From Sutcliffiella cohnii (GTDB taxonomy: Bacteria; Bacillota; Bacilli; Bacillales; Bacillaceae_I), in assembly GCF_002250055.1 (NCBI RefSeq), contig NZ_CP018866.1, positions 2,844,501 to 2,908,500 of the forward strand: a DNA stretch of 64,000 nt, written 5' to 3'. The position numbers were made by a program, and so were the translations under genes. Positions 23,626 to 32,825 of this stretch are shown piece after piece (the stretch's first letter is position 1; each line of letters opens with the position of its first letter). The notes beneath the pieces are model-generated. The model made no database searches, was not told where the DNA came from, and saw only the letters and a list, made by a program, of their open reading frames with translations.

Positions 23626-23964
23626 TTATACCTTTTTCACAAATTCAGATTTCAGCTTCATCGCTCCGAATCCATCAATTTTGCAATCGATGTTATGGTC
23701 ACCCTCTACTAAGCGGATGTTTTTTACCTTCGTACCTATTTTCAAGACAGATGAACTACCTTTCACTTTTAAATCTTTAATAACCGTAACCGTATCACCA
23801 TCTGTGAGCGTGTTTCCATTTGCGTCTTTCACGATTGCTTCATCAATATTTTGCTCTCCATCAGTAGCCATCCATTCATGTCCGCATTCTGGACAAATGA
23901 ATAAAGTGCCATCCTCATATGTATACTCCGAATTACATTTCGGACAGTTTGGTAAATTTGTCAT
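23626..23964 (-). CDS. PhnA/YjdM-family zinc-ribbon protein
   Basis: The start at ATG 23964 gives 112 residues, the usual length of the family, with GGAGG 10 nt upstream. The N-terminal zinc ribbon is [10 protein letters not shown] ... [10 protein letters not shown]. The conserved C-terminal domain includes [23 protein letters not shown] and [16 protein letters not shown]. The E. coli member was named for the phosphonate locus but is not needed for phosphonate use; its real role is unclear. It is convergent with the repeat element. Confidence 0.88.
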   Translation of the reverse strand: MTNLPNCPKCNSEYTYEDGTLFICPECGHEWMATDGEQNIDEAIVKDANGNTLTDGDTVTVIKDLKVKGSSSVLKIGTKVKNIRLVEGDHNIDCKIDGFGAMKLKSEFVKKV

Positions 23965-24053
23965 TCTTTTAAATCCTCCATCTTTAAGTTCTAAATTAAG
24001 AATGACATACAATAGCTGTTATCGCAAGCTTTCCAACCCCTCAGCTTTTTCTA

Positions 24054-24488
24054 TCATAAAGACTTTTCTAACACAATTTTATGTTGCCCTTTATCATCTA
24101 CATAGGTCTCCATTATATCGAAACCGCATTTAATATTTAAAAGCAGCATATTTCTCCATTTATTCATCGTTTTCGTTTGAACCGTTTTATATCCCTCCTC
24201 TTTTAAGTATTGATGCTGAATCTTCATTAACGTTGATGCAATTCCTTTATTTCGATAGCTTGGGTCTACTCCACCTAACCAACTGTAAAATAGATCACTG
24301 CTTAATGTATAACCAATCTTGTACCCTACTATTTTTTCATCCTCGATTGCGATGTGAAAAAGTAATGTAGGCTTTGTTTTCATTTTCGTTAGTAAGTCTT
24401 CAGACGTCCCAAATACTTTTTGATGTAGCTCTTGAATGCCATTCATTATTTCTTCATTTGCAATACCATTAAAGGACGTATATTGCAT
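24054..24488 (-). CDS. GNAT-family N-acetyltransferase
   Basis: ATG 24488 is preferred, with GGGAGGG 6-7 nt upstream, giving 144 residues. Motif A is GGVDPSYRNKGIASTLM (RNKGIA matches R-x-x-G-x-A). The C-terminal CGFDIMETYVDDKG strand region is typical of small GNAT proteins. The acceptor substrate is unknown. It is separated from the next minus-strand gene by a terminator-like hairpin and is probably its own unit. Confidence 0.82.
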   Translation of the reverse strand: MQYTSFNGIANEEIMNGIQELHQKVFGTSEDLLTKMKTKPTLLFHIAIEDEKIVGYKIGYTLSSDLFYSWLGGVDPSYRNKGIASTLMKIQHQYLKEEGYKTVQTKTMNKWRNMLLLNIKCGFDIMETYVDDKGQHKIVLEKSL

Positions 24489-24513
24489 AGTAATCCCTCC
24501 CATATTATTTCAA

Positions 24514-24548
24514 TAGAAAAAAGCTCCGCATTATTGTAACGAAGCTTT
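24514..24548 (-). terminator. Terminator after the small membrane protein gene
   Basis: AAAGCT-CG (24520-24528) pairs with CG-AGCTTT (24540-24548), followed on the minus strand by TTTTTTC. It lies about 20 nt after the stop codon at 24569. Confidence 0.6.
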
Positions 24549-24568
24549 ATAGCTAGCTATTTTATATT

Positions 24569-24889
24569 TTAACTTATGATTCCTAAATAATATAAAGGAA
24601 AATAAACGACGAGGCATAAAATGGAACCTACTAATAAGGGGTTAATTGTAATGCTTGCCTGTTCGTGTTCAGGTTTGTAACTTCCTAAAAGCATGTCAAA
24701 TACAGCTACTTGTGAATTTTTTGATAAAGCATCGCCTGTTGAGCTCATAATTAATGCAAAGAAGGCAAAGAGACAAGAACCAAAAAACATCGTATTAACT
24801 AAGTCGGTGTTAAAAATGAGTGAAACTCCAAAAAGTATCCCAAGTTCAATGACTAAAACTAACAAAACGAGTAAAATGTAATTTTTCAT
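24569..24889 (-). CDS. Small three-helix membrane protein, unknown
   Basis: ATG 24889 is used, with a GGGGGTGG site 5 nt upstream. The product of about 106 residues has hydrophobic helices at about 4-26, 34-52 and 83-104. A short soluble loop (TGDALSKNSQVAVFDMLLGSYKPEHEQ) lies between helices two and three. No known family is recognised. It lies next to the left end of the IS element. Confidence 0.6.
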   Translation of the reverse strand: MKNYILLVLLVLVIELGILFGVSLIFNTDLVNTMFFGSCLFAFFALIMSSTGDALSKNSQVAVFDMLLGSYKPEHEQASITINPLLVGSILCLVVYFPLYYLGIIS

Positions 24890-25054
24890 AATTTCCACCC
24901 CCATTTCATTTATCGTATTGTCAAAACTTTATATAGAAATAGGTTATTAAATCCTATATTAGAGGGCTTTATAAGCAAAAAAATTGCCACCCCCTGAATT
25001 CTGTAGATAATTGAGGTTACCACAACACCCAATTCCAGAAAAGGAAGTGACAAT

Positions 25055-26488
25055 TTGTACCCTCAAATTATAACCTATTTATTAACTTTTATAAACTATC
25101 AAGAACACATTATTCGAACTTTGCTTACTCTATTGATTGGAAAAAGCATGTTCGATAAACCAAAAGAAGCTCCTGTTAATCAGCCTTATCGAAAGCTTCA
25201 AATTGATGATTTACCTATTATTGAAAAACTAGAAAGGCTCGATTATCAGCTTTTATTAGCGGAACACCTTCAATCCAAAGGGAAACCGTTAAAACCAGTA
25301 CAGCGTCGAGCGAATTCTACGCCCGTACCGTCTACCTTATGTTGTCCGAAGTGTGGTGCTCCTTCTGCGTATTTGTACGCAAATAACGGAGGAAAAGGAC
25401 AATATCAGTGTAAGGTGTGTGCGTGTGTTTTCAATAAAAAGAGTCGTTATCAGAAAGAGGCCATCCTTAAGTGTCCTCACTGTCTTAAAACGCTAGAAAA
25501 AATTAAAGAACGAAAAGATTTTCACGTGTTTAAGTGTAAAAATGATCGTTGTTCTTATTATCAAAAGAACTTAAATGCCATGACCAAAAAAGAGAAAAAA
25601 CAATTTAAAGAAGATCCACAATCGCTGAAAGTACGCTACATATACCGGAAGTTCCACATCGACTATCAACCGTTATCCAAACAATCACCAAAGCAGCCAA
25701 AAGTCGATTTATCAAGATTGTATGTTTCACCGCATACACTTGGGCTCATCTTGACGTACCATGTCAATTACGGATTATCGGCCCGTAAAACGGCCGCGAT
25801 CATGAAGGATATTCACGGTGTGTCTGTCTCCCATCAAAGTATCCTAAACTACGAAAACAGCGTCGCATTATGGCTTAAGCCTTATATTGACTACTTTCCG
25901 TATGAGCTGTCGGATCAATTCTGTGGGGATGAAACGTACATCCGGGTCAACGGTCGTTGGCATTACCTGTTTTTCTTTTTTGATGCGGTCAAGAAAGTCA
26001 TTCTTTCGTATCCAGTGTCGCCAAATCGCGACACCGCAACAGCGATACGAGCGATTGATGAAGTACTAGTGAAACTGAAAGAAATACCTGAAAACCTACA
26101 ATTTGTAGTAGATGGTAACCCTATTTACTTGTTGGCACAGCATTTCTTCGCAGAGAACCACATATCGTTTGACGTAAAACAGGTCATCGGGCTAACAAAT
26201 GAAGACGATGTCTCTAGAGAGTATCGACCTCTCAAGCAAATCATCGAGAGACTAAATCGCACGTTTAAAGGGAATTATCGATCGACGCACGGCTTTGGTT
26301 CTGAACAAGGATCTGTTTCTTTTGTGACATTGTTTGTGGCTTACTTTAACTTCTTGCGCCCACATTCTTCACTTGAAGGTAAAGTGCCAGTAACACTTCC
26401 AGAATTAGAAAAGCTACCAACCATGCCAGCGAGATGGACAGCCCTTATTGGATTAGCTCAAGACTGGATTCAACAACAGTCAGCCTAA
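25055..26488 (+). CDS. DDE-type transposase (IS6/IS240-like core) with N-terminal zinc ribbons
   Basis: The 477-residue protein starts at TTG 25055 behind AGGAAGTG. Residues of about 90-170 contain two zinc-ribbon-like Cys clusters (CCPKCGAP ... CKVCAC and CPHCLK ... CKNDRCSYY). An SARKTAAIMKDIHGVSVSHQSI helix-turn-helix follows. The catalytic core has Asp in CGDETYIRV, Asp in VVDGNPIY and Glu in IIERLNRTFKG, the DDE triad. The core resembles the IS240-type DDE domain, but the zinc-ribbon extension makes it longer than standard IS6 transposases, so the IS family is not certain. Confidence 0.88.
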   Translation: MYPQIITYLLTFINYQEHIIRTLLTLLIGKSMFDKPKEAPVNQPYRKLQIDDLPIIEKLERLDYQLLLAEHLQSKGKPLKPVQRRANSTPVPSTLCCPKCGAPSAYLYANNGGKGQYQCKVCACVFNKKSRYQKEAILKCPHCLKTLEKIKERKDFHVFKCKNDRCSYYQKNLNAMTKKEKKQFKEDPQSLKVRYIYRKFHIDYQPLSKQSPKQPKVDLSRLYVSPHTLGLILTYHVNYGLSARKTAAIMKDIHGVSVSHQSILNYENSVALWLKPYIDYFPYELSDQFCGDETYIRVNGRWHYLFFFFDAVKKVILSYPVSPNRDTATAIRAIDEVLVKLKEIPENLQFVVDGNPIYLLAQHFFAENHISFDVKQVIGLTNEDDVSREYRPLKQIIERLNRTFKGNYRSTHGFGSEQGSVSFVTLFVAYFNFLRPHSSLEGKVPVTLPELEKLPTMPARWTALIGLAQDWIQQQSA

Positions 26489-26513
26489 CTTTTGTTTAGC
26501 TGAGCCCTATTCA

Positions 26514-26664
26514 GCTATCGGCGAAGCGAACTCTTGACAAACCGAACTTGCCAATGGTTTAAAATGGAAAAAGTCAAGGGTTTATTTAGCATGCCTTCTT
26601 TTGTTCCCTTCGCCCTTGATTGACCTCTGAATAAACCATTGGTGTGTTTGTCAAGAGCGATAGC
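26514..26664. repeat. 151-nt long imperfect hairpin at the right part of the IS
   Basis: Successive arms pair symmetrically. GCTATCG (26514-26520) pairs with CGATAGC (26658-26664). CTCTTGACAAAC (26531-26542) pairs with GTTTGTCAAGAG (26646-26657). CCAATGGTTTA (26551-26561) pairs with TAAACCATTGG (26632-26642). TCAAGGG (26574-26580) pairs with CCCTTGA (26613-26619). The apex is a 32-nt loop. It begins 25 nt after the transposase stop codon. It could be a structured 3' region of the transposase mRNA, a transposition signal or a nested small element. Confidence 0.7.
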
Positions 26665-26842
26665 GTGGTATTTCCACCTAATAAATGGTAGGTAGTATGA
26701 ACCATGCTAGTTTTTCATAGAACTTTTGACACTACCTCATTTATATACGAAATTGCACGGGAATAGTTTCATAATATTCTAACATGTAAAGGTGAATTAC
26801 ATTTTTTTTCGTTTATCTAGACATGTTGTTTTTATGATACTT

Positions 26843-27310
26843 CTATGAGCATCCCTTACTGGAATAAACTTTCGGGTGTACCGATAATACCCCTTGATAT
26901 AACCCACTTTCTATCCGTTCATCCGCATTATTTATTGGGTAAGCTTGCAAATACGAATCCTTTTCATCCCCATTAGCTAATTGAACAGTGCCACTTGCAT
27001 AAAAAGTATCACCTTCTGAATGTTTTAGCATTAGAACGACATCATGAAGACAATTGTTAACGTCCTTCTTGTCTTCCATCCAATACAAGCCATCTGACTC
27101 AAAAAAGGAAGTGAAACTAACTGACTTTACTTGATAAATTTCGGGCTCTACACTTTGTAACAAAGATAGCACTTCTTGTGGATTCTCTTTATACGTTAAT
27201 TGTTGTTGCATTCTAAAGCCTTTTAATAGTGTATACGTTGCAATGACCGATAAAAACAAGCAGATAATGATGATAAGTACTAACTTCTTATTTTTCCCTA
27301 TTTTAATCAT
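26843..27310 (-). CDS. Signal-anchored protein of unknown function
   Basis: The 155-residue protein has a basic N-terminus and one membrane helix (about residues 9-31), then a soluble extracytoplasmic domain. That domain contains two Cys (CLHDVV and the C-terminal GCS) that could form a disulfide. No family is recognised. The ribosome binding site AGGGAG is only 1-2 nt from ATG 27310, so the true start may lie a few codons later. It lies between the IS element and a GNAT gene. Confidence 0.55.
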   Translation of the reverse strand: MIKIGKNKKLVLIIIICLFLSVIATYTLLKGFRMQQQLTYKENPQEVLSLLQSVEPEIYQVKSVSFTSFFESDGLYWMEDKKDVNNCLHDVVLMLKHSEGDTFYASGTVQLANGDEKDSYLQAYPINNADERIESGLYQGVLSVHPKVYSSKGCS

Positions 27311-27333
27311 TCTCCCTTTTTTGTTTTATTTTA

Positions 27334-27831
27334 CTAATACGATAAAAGCTTTGACATATATAATTCATTCACAAATTTGCCATCTATCTTTAACGAGTCC
27401 CTTTTGACACCTTCGACTTCAAATCCTATTTTTTTATACAAGGAAACCGCGGGCACATTATGCTCTATTACGGTCAACTCTAAGCGACGAATCGATCGTT
27501 TCTTCGCCCATTCTTCTAATCTACTAAATAATTGAACTCCGACACCTTTCCCCCTATAATCAGCACGTACACCAACGACAATATAAACTCTATGCTTAAT
27601 TCGAGATGGGCTGTTCCCAATGGCAAACAGGTAACCTACTAATTTATAATTATCCTCTGCAACAAATATAGAGGAAATTTCTTCTGTTTCTAGTCGTTCC
27701 ATTCTTTTTCGTTGATGGTCAACCGAGATTTCCCTTTCCCCAGGTGCAAATAACATCATATTTGATTCCTCAACATCGGCCATTAACGTACTTAATTGTT
27801 CTGCATCCTTAACAGTCGCTTCTCTTATCAT
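27334..27831 (-). CDS. GNAT-family N-acetyltransferase (RimI/RimJ-like)
   Basis: ATG 27831 overlaps the upstream stop codon (TGATG). The 165-residue product has motif A VVGVRADYRGKGVGVQLF (RGKGVG) and the C-terminal motif NVPAVSLYKKIGFEVEG, which is typical of small-molecule or protein N-acetyltransferases. The acceptor is unknown. It is translationally coupled to the glycosyltransferase-like gene before it. Confidence 0.85.
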   Translation of the reverse strand: MIREATVKDAEQLSTLMADVEESNMMLFAPGEREISVDHQRKRMERLETEEISSIFVAEDNYKLVGYLFAIGNSPSRIKHRVYIVVGVRADYRGKGVGVQLFSRLEEWAKKRSIRRLELTVIEHNVPAVSLYKKIGFEVEGVKRDSLKIDGKFVNELYMSKLLSY

Positions 27832-28565
27832 CACATTTCTTCATCCTTTCCCGTTGTTATCGCCGTTTCACTAATGAAAAGACTCAACTTTAATCTACCT
27901 AACCACCGTTCTGATTCTGAAGTTTTCTTCGTTATAGCGTTGATTTCTTCTACATATTGTAAACCGTCTACAGCTTTGTAGTTTACTGGTAACTTAGCTA
28001 TTCTAGAAATAATTAAAGGCCATTCGGCGTCTGTCATTTTAGCTTTAGAATACTTCTGAATATAGGTGGCGCAAGCCCTAGAAAAACTGCAAGATCCAGC
28101 TGTAACGTCAGCTTCCATTCCAATTTCTAAAGAAAATATTTTATTTGTTATTTTTTCTGTTTCAATCCACTCTGTTGGATGAGTGTTCAAGGCATACTCT
28201 GTACGGCCATAAATGAAATACCCGTTCTTTTGGATCCCATTTACAGTGTCTTTTAACTCGGGCAGATTGTATAAGCTCCAAGTTAATAATCTATCAAAAT
28301 CACAGTAATGGAAATATGTACTTTCTCCTGTTAATCCAAAGCTAACAACCTCTCTTCTAGCATGAGCCGCGCCTAACTTAGGAATTATTTTCACTTGGAA
28401 ACAACTATTATTCAGTTGTTGGATTAATTCATTTGACGTTTGGTCGCTAACAGTTATAAATAACTCACTGTATATATGTTTTAGATGTTCGTATGATTCC
28501 TTAAACAGACGGATATTTTTACCACTTGGATCATGTGTTATTGCTAATAGGGCAACTTTGTTCAT
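27831..28565 (-). CDS. Possible glycosyltransferase-fold protein
   Basis: This 244-residue protein has a family-2-like N-terminal fold pattern (VALLAITHDPSG ... LFITVSD) and an acidic HYCDFDRLL motif that could be the DxD metal site. A later DVTAGSCSFSR and a DAEWPLI segment are also present. No membrane helix is seen. I cannot assign it firmly; a nucleotide-sugar binding role is inference. It is coupled to the GNAT gene, so the two may modify the same compound. A GGAAGGTGA site precedes ATG 28565. Confidence 0.5.
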   Translation of the reverse strand: MNKVALLAITHDPSGKNIRLFKESYEHLKHIYSELFITVSDQTSNELIQQLNNSCFQVKIIPKLGAAHARREVVSFGLTGESTYFHYCDFDRLLTWSLYNLPELKDTVNGIQKNGYFIYGRTEYALNTHPTEWIETEKITNKIFSLEIGMEADVTAGSCSFSRACATYIQKYSKAKMTDAEWPLIISRIAKLPVNYKAVDGLQYVEEINAITKKTSESERWLGRLKLSLFISETAITTGKDEEM

Positions 28566-28631
28566 ATCGATTCACCTTCCATGTTTTATTTTAACAAAAA
28601 TTCCCTAGGAAGGACATGGAAGTCACTTAAA

Positions 28632-28661
28632 ACAAAAAGAGATGAGACATTCGCCTCATCT
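28632..28661 (-). terminator. Terminator of the SpoIID-like gene
   Basis: AGATGAG (28640-28646) pairs with CTCATCT (28655-28661), and the minus strand continues with CTTTTTGTTTT. The stem overlaps the stop codon of the gene. Confidence 0.75.
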
Positions 28662-29915
28662 TAGTTCAGAAAACTTTTTTATCTCTGTACCTGGATAATA
28701 AAAGTCAATGATATCCTTATATGACTTTCCGCTTTCTCCCATTATTTCTGCGCCCCATTGACTCATTCCAACACCGTGTCCAAAGCCCCTACCTTTCAAA
28801 TAATAAACGCCTTCTTTAAGCTCAAACGAGTCAATTAAATAACTTTTAAACGTATTACCACCAATCATCGGTCGAATTCGATTTATATTACCTTTTTCCA
28901 GATCGACTACTTCATAAAGAATAGTACCATCCACAAGGCGGTGTAAAAATTCAATTGATATAGTCCCTTCTTCTGCTCGATCAGTTACAGGGGAATGAAG
29001 TTCAACGTTAAATTTAGGAATTGCTACTACTTTTATATCTCCTACATACCCTTTTTTATGTAGGGATCTTTTTATAGAATCCGTAATAGGTTCGTCTAAT
29101 TCTTTTAATTCATCCCAAACATTTGGATGATCCCAATTAATGTTTTCTAGCTGGATTTGTGTTTGATGTAAACGAAATTCCCATGGATTAATTGGATCAT
29201 AAGGGTCTTCTTTGATTGGAAAATAGGATAGTTTTTCGCCACCCCATACGTGGTCATTTCTTTCCGTTAATCCACCATTGCTAGCAGAATAAAAAGCATC
29301 TATCGGCCGATTGTTATATGTTATTACTTCTCCCGCTGTTCCTTCCACTGCTCTTGACGTTTTTTCTTCCCACGTATACCCTCCGTAAACTTGATAGGAA
29401 ATAGTATCATCCATATTTCTATGCAAATTTGTAATGGCATACGTTCGTGCCGCAAGAGTCTGAGCTTTCAACGTTTCCAATTCCCACGTAGGATACACTT
29501 CAAAAGGAACAACACCTTTTAAATAATCTTCTAGCAGCAGCTGATTAACTGGTCGAATGAAATGCCCTTTTTCAATGATAAACTCCATTGCTCCCAAGTA
29601 TGGACGGTCATCGATAACCATAATGTGCTCAGTATCGTATTTTTTAGGTATAAATGCAACGGAACCTTCGATTTGATAGCTAGTTCCCTCACTTTCGATT
29701 ACGAGCATCCTTTCTTTCACTTTAAAGGTGTAGTTCTTTCCTTCTTCTAGTGAAAAAGATGAATCGAAAGTAGTATACTCTCCCTTCACTTTTACTGTTA
29801 ATTCGTTTGTATCTTCTACATAATTTACTAATCGAATTGTAATCATTTCATCGGCAAAAACATTTGTTGGCAATAATAAAATCATCGTGAAAAGTAACCA
29901 GAAATAATGTCTCAT
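28656..29915 (-). CDS. SpoIID/LytB-domain exported protein
   Basis: The 419-residue protein has a cleavable signal peptide (about residues 1-21, VFA|DE) and an N-terminal beta-rich part. The SpoIID/LytB domain begins near LEDYLKGVVPFEVYPTWELETLKAQTLAARTYA. The conserved C-terminal GRGFGHGVGMSQWGA motif is intact. SpoIID is a lytic transglycosylase acting on peptidoglycan stems during spore engulfment, and LytB proteins modify autolysins. The lack of other sporulation genes nearby favours a vegetative LytB-like role. The ribosome binding site is weak. Confidence 0.85.
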   Translation of the reverse strand: MRHYFWLLFTMILLLPTNVFADEMITIRLVNYVEDTNELTVKVKGEYTTFDSSFSLEEGKNYTFKVKERMLVIESEGTSYQIEGSVAFIPKKYDTEHIMVIDDRPYLGAMEFIIEKGHFIRPVNQLLLEDYLKGVVPFEVYPTWELETLKAQTLAARTYAITNLHRNMDDTISYQVYGGYTWEEKTSRAVEGTAGEVITYNNRPIDAFYSASNGGLTERNDHVWGGEKLSYFPIKEDPYDPINPWEFRLHQTQIQLENINWDHPNVWDELKELDEPITDSIKRSLHKKGYVGDIKVVAIPKFNVELHSPVTDRAEEGTISIEFLHRLVDGTILYEVVDLEKGNINRIRPMIGGNTFKSYLIDSFELKEGVYYLKGRGFGHGVGMSQWGAEIMGESGKSYKDIIDFYYPGTEIKKFSELR

Positions 29916-29978
29916 ATTAGTATCGTTTCTTTCCTTATCAATGAATATTCGTTGAAGTCACCCGCAAGCTTTTACCAA

Positions 29979-31589
29979 TTATTCAATCTTGGCTATTCTT
30001 TTAACAAAGCTATCAAGCATTTCTGGTAGTTCACTAAAAGAAAATGAGGTGTTTAAGCGTTCTGTCCATTTATGGGCGTCCTTTCCTACAGGACCTAAAT
30101 TATATACTGGCATTTGTATAGCTTTCATCTCTTCAAACGGTAGTGAATAGGCCTTTCCATAGACCGGTATGTTAGTCTCCAATAAATCATGTGCTTGTAA
30201 ATTCGCATTACCGATAAAACTTAAATCACAAAGACCAGAAAAGTAATTCGTTTTTGTCCATTCTGTCCCTTTTTCCTTCCACTCTTTTAAAAATGTATGT
30301 ACAGCCTGCATCGTTTCATCCTTTTCCTCTGTTGCAACAGCTGGATAAAAAGGTGGTGCATAAAATAAAATAATCATCGGTCCTTTTTCCTTGCAAAGAG
30401 ACGCTAGCTCTTCCACTACCTTTATAGATTGCTCTCTTACATCATCCGAACAGTTTACAATTATGGATTGTATTTTTTTAGCTATTTCTTGTTCACCAAA
30501 TTTTTCCACTGCGAAACGTAATAGCTCCGAGTAGGTGTATACCGAGACATGATAATTCGGTTTTACAAATGAAATTTTCTTCCCTAACTTCTCTATCCTT
30601 TCTTTTGTATGTTCCATAATATTATTTGCAGCTTGGAAAGCAATTTCTTTAAATGCTTCTTCCCATTCTTGTAAAGATTTTTTTAGGAACTGTACATTAA
30701 ATAAAGTGACCGCTGTATGTGGGATTTGTACGGAGTATCCGTCTTTCAAGTCTTTTTGCACTAAATTCGTTGGTGGTGGTGTAACCGTTGAGCCTACTTG
30801 TTCGCATAAGTCAATATTCCACTCCATTAACCGATTAATTTCGGATACCATCAAATTGGCATTTAATCCTAACAACGACTCTCCCACATGTGTTTCTTTC
30901 CCGTAACAAAAAAATCCTGGCATAATTTTACCAATGGAGCCTGTATATAAATATAAATGATCATCACCAGGATAGAGCTGAAACATCGGTTCAGAGTTAA
31001 TACAAGTTTTATAGGTGAAATTATGTTTGTTGGCAAGTTCGTTCAGTACTGGTAACGCAGAAATCATACCTTCAGAATTCACTTCTTCATCTGGAACGGT
31101 AAGAAGTAAGAGATTTACTTGCCATTGTTCATGGATTGCCCTTTCCAACAGACCCATCTGGACAGTTAACCCTGCCTTCATGTCCATTGTTCCTCTACCA
31201 TAAAGCCAATCGCCTGTCAGTAAGTGATCTTTTGCCTCATCAGGTAAAAGATCTACGTTTTCATATAATTTTTTCGTCAATTCTATTGGTTGAAAAGCAA
31301 GGTTTTTAAAGAGACCATAGTCTTCAATTCCAACTACATCGAAATGGCTTAGCAACACAATCGTATCCGTTGCTTTTTCATGCTTGTATAACGCCGTTAC
31401 AAAAGCACGGTTATCGTTCATTTTATTTAATTGGATCTTATCTTCATTTTGCTGAAAGTACCGTAAAGTACAAAGTTTTTCATATATGTAAGCTGCTAAC
31501 TTTTTCTCCTGCTCGGATAGTGTTACACTACCATGCTGCACTAAAGAGACGAGTAATTCTGTTAGCTGTTCTTTTGTTTGCCATTGCAT
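29979..31589 (-). CDS. yqjN: M20-family peptidase/deacylase YqjN (RocB-like)
   Basis: The 536-residue protein has M20 metal motifs: LLSHFDVVG, YGRGTMDMKAGL, VPDEEVNSEG and CINSEPMF. A long insertion domain covers about residues 230-430. The C-terminal part contains YNLGPVGKDAHKWTERL, matching the RocB/YqjN group. RocB-type proteins are linked to arginine catabolism, but the substrate of YqjN is unknown. Its place beside namA, and near proI once the insertions are ignored, reproduces the B. subtilis yqjM-yqjN-proI order. Confidence 0.88.
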   Translation of the reverse strand: MQWQTKEQLTELLVSLVQHGSVTLSEQEKKLAAYIYEKLCTLRYFQQNEDKIQLNKMNDNRAFVTALYKHEKATDTIVLLSHFDVVGIEDYGLFKNLAFQPIELTKKLYENVDLLPDEAKDHLLTGDWLYGRGTMDMKAGLTVQMGLLERAIHEQWQVNLLLLTVPDEEVNSEGMISALPVLNELANKHNFTYKTCINSEPMFQLYPGDDHLYLYTGSIGKIMPGFFCYGKETHVGESLLGLNANLMVSEINRLMEWNIDLCEQVGSTVTPPPTNLVQKDLKDGYSVQIPHTAVTLFNVQFLKKSLQEWEEAFKEIAFQAANNIMEHTKERIEKLGKKISFVKPNYHVSVYTYSELLRFAVEKFGEQEIAKKIQSIIVNCSDDVREQSIKVVEELASLCKEKGPMIILFYAPPFYPAVATEEKDETMQAVHTFLKEWKEKGTEWTKTNYFSGLCDLSFIGNANLQAHDLLETNIPVYGKAYSLPFEEMKAIQMPVYNLGPVGKDAHKWTERLNTSFSFSELPEMLDSFVKRIAKIE

Positions 31590-31695
31590 TCTATTTCCTC
31601 CTATTTTTACATCCTACTAAATCATACTAGCAAAAGAAGTTACAAGCATACAACTCCGTGAAAAGTTCACATTGTTTTAAGTATCACGTTTCATT

Positions 31696-31704
31696 TGTTA
31701 TAAT
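31696..31704 (+). promoter_or_regulatory. Extended -10 promoter of namA
   Basis: TGTTATAAT contains the TG extension and a consensus -10 TATAAT (31699-31704). The -35 region is poor, which fits an extended -10 promoter. It lies 40 nt before the namA start codon. Confidence 0.5.
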
Positions 31705-31744
31705 TTAGCTACACGAAAGAAAAATGATGGAGGGATTAGTTTAG

Positions 31745-32764
31745 ATGCGAAAAACTGCACTTTTTTCACCTTATACAGTTAAAAATGTTACGTTAAAAAA
31801 TAGAATTGTTATGTCACCTATGTGTATGTATTCAAGCCATAATGAGGATGGGAAAGTACAAAACTTTCATAAAACACATTACATATCTAGAGCGGTAGGG
31901 CAAGTAGGCTTAATTATGCTGGAAGCAACAGCTGTTCAACCACAAGGAAGAATAACGGCTCAAGACCTAGGAATATGGGATGACGCACATATCGAAGGAC
32001 TAAAAGAATTAGTTTCGGAACTTAAGAGTTATGGTTCTAAGACATCGATACAGCTTGCACATGCTGGGAGAAAGGCTACTGTGGACGGTGAAATATATGC
32101 ACCTTCTGCTATTAGTTTTAACGAGAAAATGAAAACCCCGAAAGAAATGTCAAAAGAAGATATTCATGATACGGTTCAAGCGTTTATAGATGGAGCGCGT
32201 CGTGTGAAAGAAGCCGGGTTTGACATTATTGAATTACACGGTGCACATGGATATTTAATTAATGAATTTTTATCTCCTCTAACCAATAAAAGAAATGATG
32301 AATATGGTGGAACGAAAGAAAATCAATATCGTTTCTTAAAGGAAATTATTGATGGAGTGAAGCAAGTATGGGATGGTCCACTATTCGTACGTGTTTCTGC
32401 CCATGATTATCACGAAGATGGTTTAACGGCGGAAGATTATGTTACGTATGCTCAATGGATGAAAGACCAAGGTGTAGACTTAATCGATGTAAGTTCCGGT
32501 GCAGTAGTACCAGCTTCCATTGACGTTTACCCAGGATACCAAGTAGGTTATGCCGAAACGATTAGACACGGGGCAAATATTGACACAGGTGCAGTTGGAC
32601 TAATTACATCAGGCCTTCAAGCTGAAGAAATTCTTCGCAACAATCGTTCTGACTTAATTTTCGTAGCTAGAGAGCTTTTACGTGACCCATATTGGCCGCG
32701 CACAGCCGCTAAAGAATTAGGTGTAGAGATAGACCCACCAAAACAGTATGATCGTGGCTGGTAA
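31745..32764 (+). CDS. namA: NADPH dehydrogenase NamA (YqjM), old yellow enzyme
   Basis: This FMN-dependent ene-reductase reduces alpha,beta-unsaturated carbonyls and nitro compounds and serves in electrophile detoxification. The 339 residues follow B. subtilis YqjM closely. SPMCMYS gives the redox-tuning Cys27 and Tyr29, the substrate-binding ELHGAHGYL supplies the His-x2-His-x-Tyr set, and the C-terminus QYDRGW provides the Arg finger that reaches the neighbouring subunit. ATG 31745 follows a GGAGGGA site. It is monocistronic, with a strong terminator. Confidence 0.95.
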   Translation: MRKTALFSPYTVKNVTLKNRIVMSPMCMYSSHNEDGKVQNFHKTHYISRAVGQVGLIMLEATAVQPQGRITAQDLGIWDDAHIEGLKELVSELKSYGSKTSIQLAHAGRKATVDGEIYAPSAISFNEKMKTPKEMSKEDIHDTVQAFIDGARRVKEAGFDIIELHGAHGYLINEFLSPLTNKRNDEYGGTKENQYRFLKEIIDGVKQVWDGPLFVRVSAHDYHEDGLTAEDYVTYAQWMKDQGVDLIDVSSGAVVPASIDVYPGYQVGYAETIRHGANIDTGAVGLITSGLQAEEILRNNRSDLIFVARELLRDPYWPRTAAKELGVEIDPPKQYDRGW

Positions 32765-32778
32765 GAGGTAAAATTTTT

Positions 32779-32818
32779 TAAAAAGCAGAGGTTCTAGTAT
32801 CCTCTGCTTTTTCTATTT
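32779..32818. terminator. Bidirectional terminator between namA and the ATPase gene
   Basis: AAAAGCAGAGG (32781-32791) pairs with CCTCTGCTTTT (32801-32811) around a 9-nt loop, with T-rich flanks on both strands. Confidence 0.9.
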
Positions 32819-32825
32819 TTATAAC

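Larger units (their letters stand above)
24990..26765 (+). mobile_element. Insertion sequence with a DDE transposase (ends approximate)
   Basis: One complete transposase gene is flanked by non-coding DNA. Possible terminal inverted repeats are GTAGATAATTGAGGT (25003-25017) and, reading inward from the right, GTATATAAATGAGGT (26748-26734), which match at 13 of 15 positions. The outer boundaries are not defined, because no clear target-site duplication was seen. The right part holds a 151-nt hairpin. The transposase frame is intact, so the element may be active. Confidence 0.6.
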
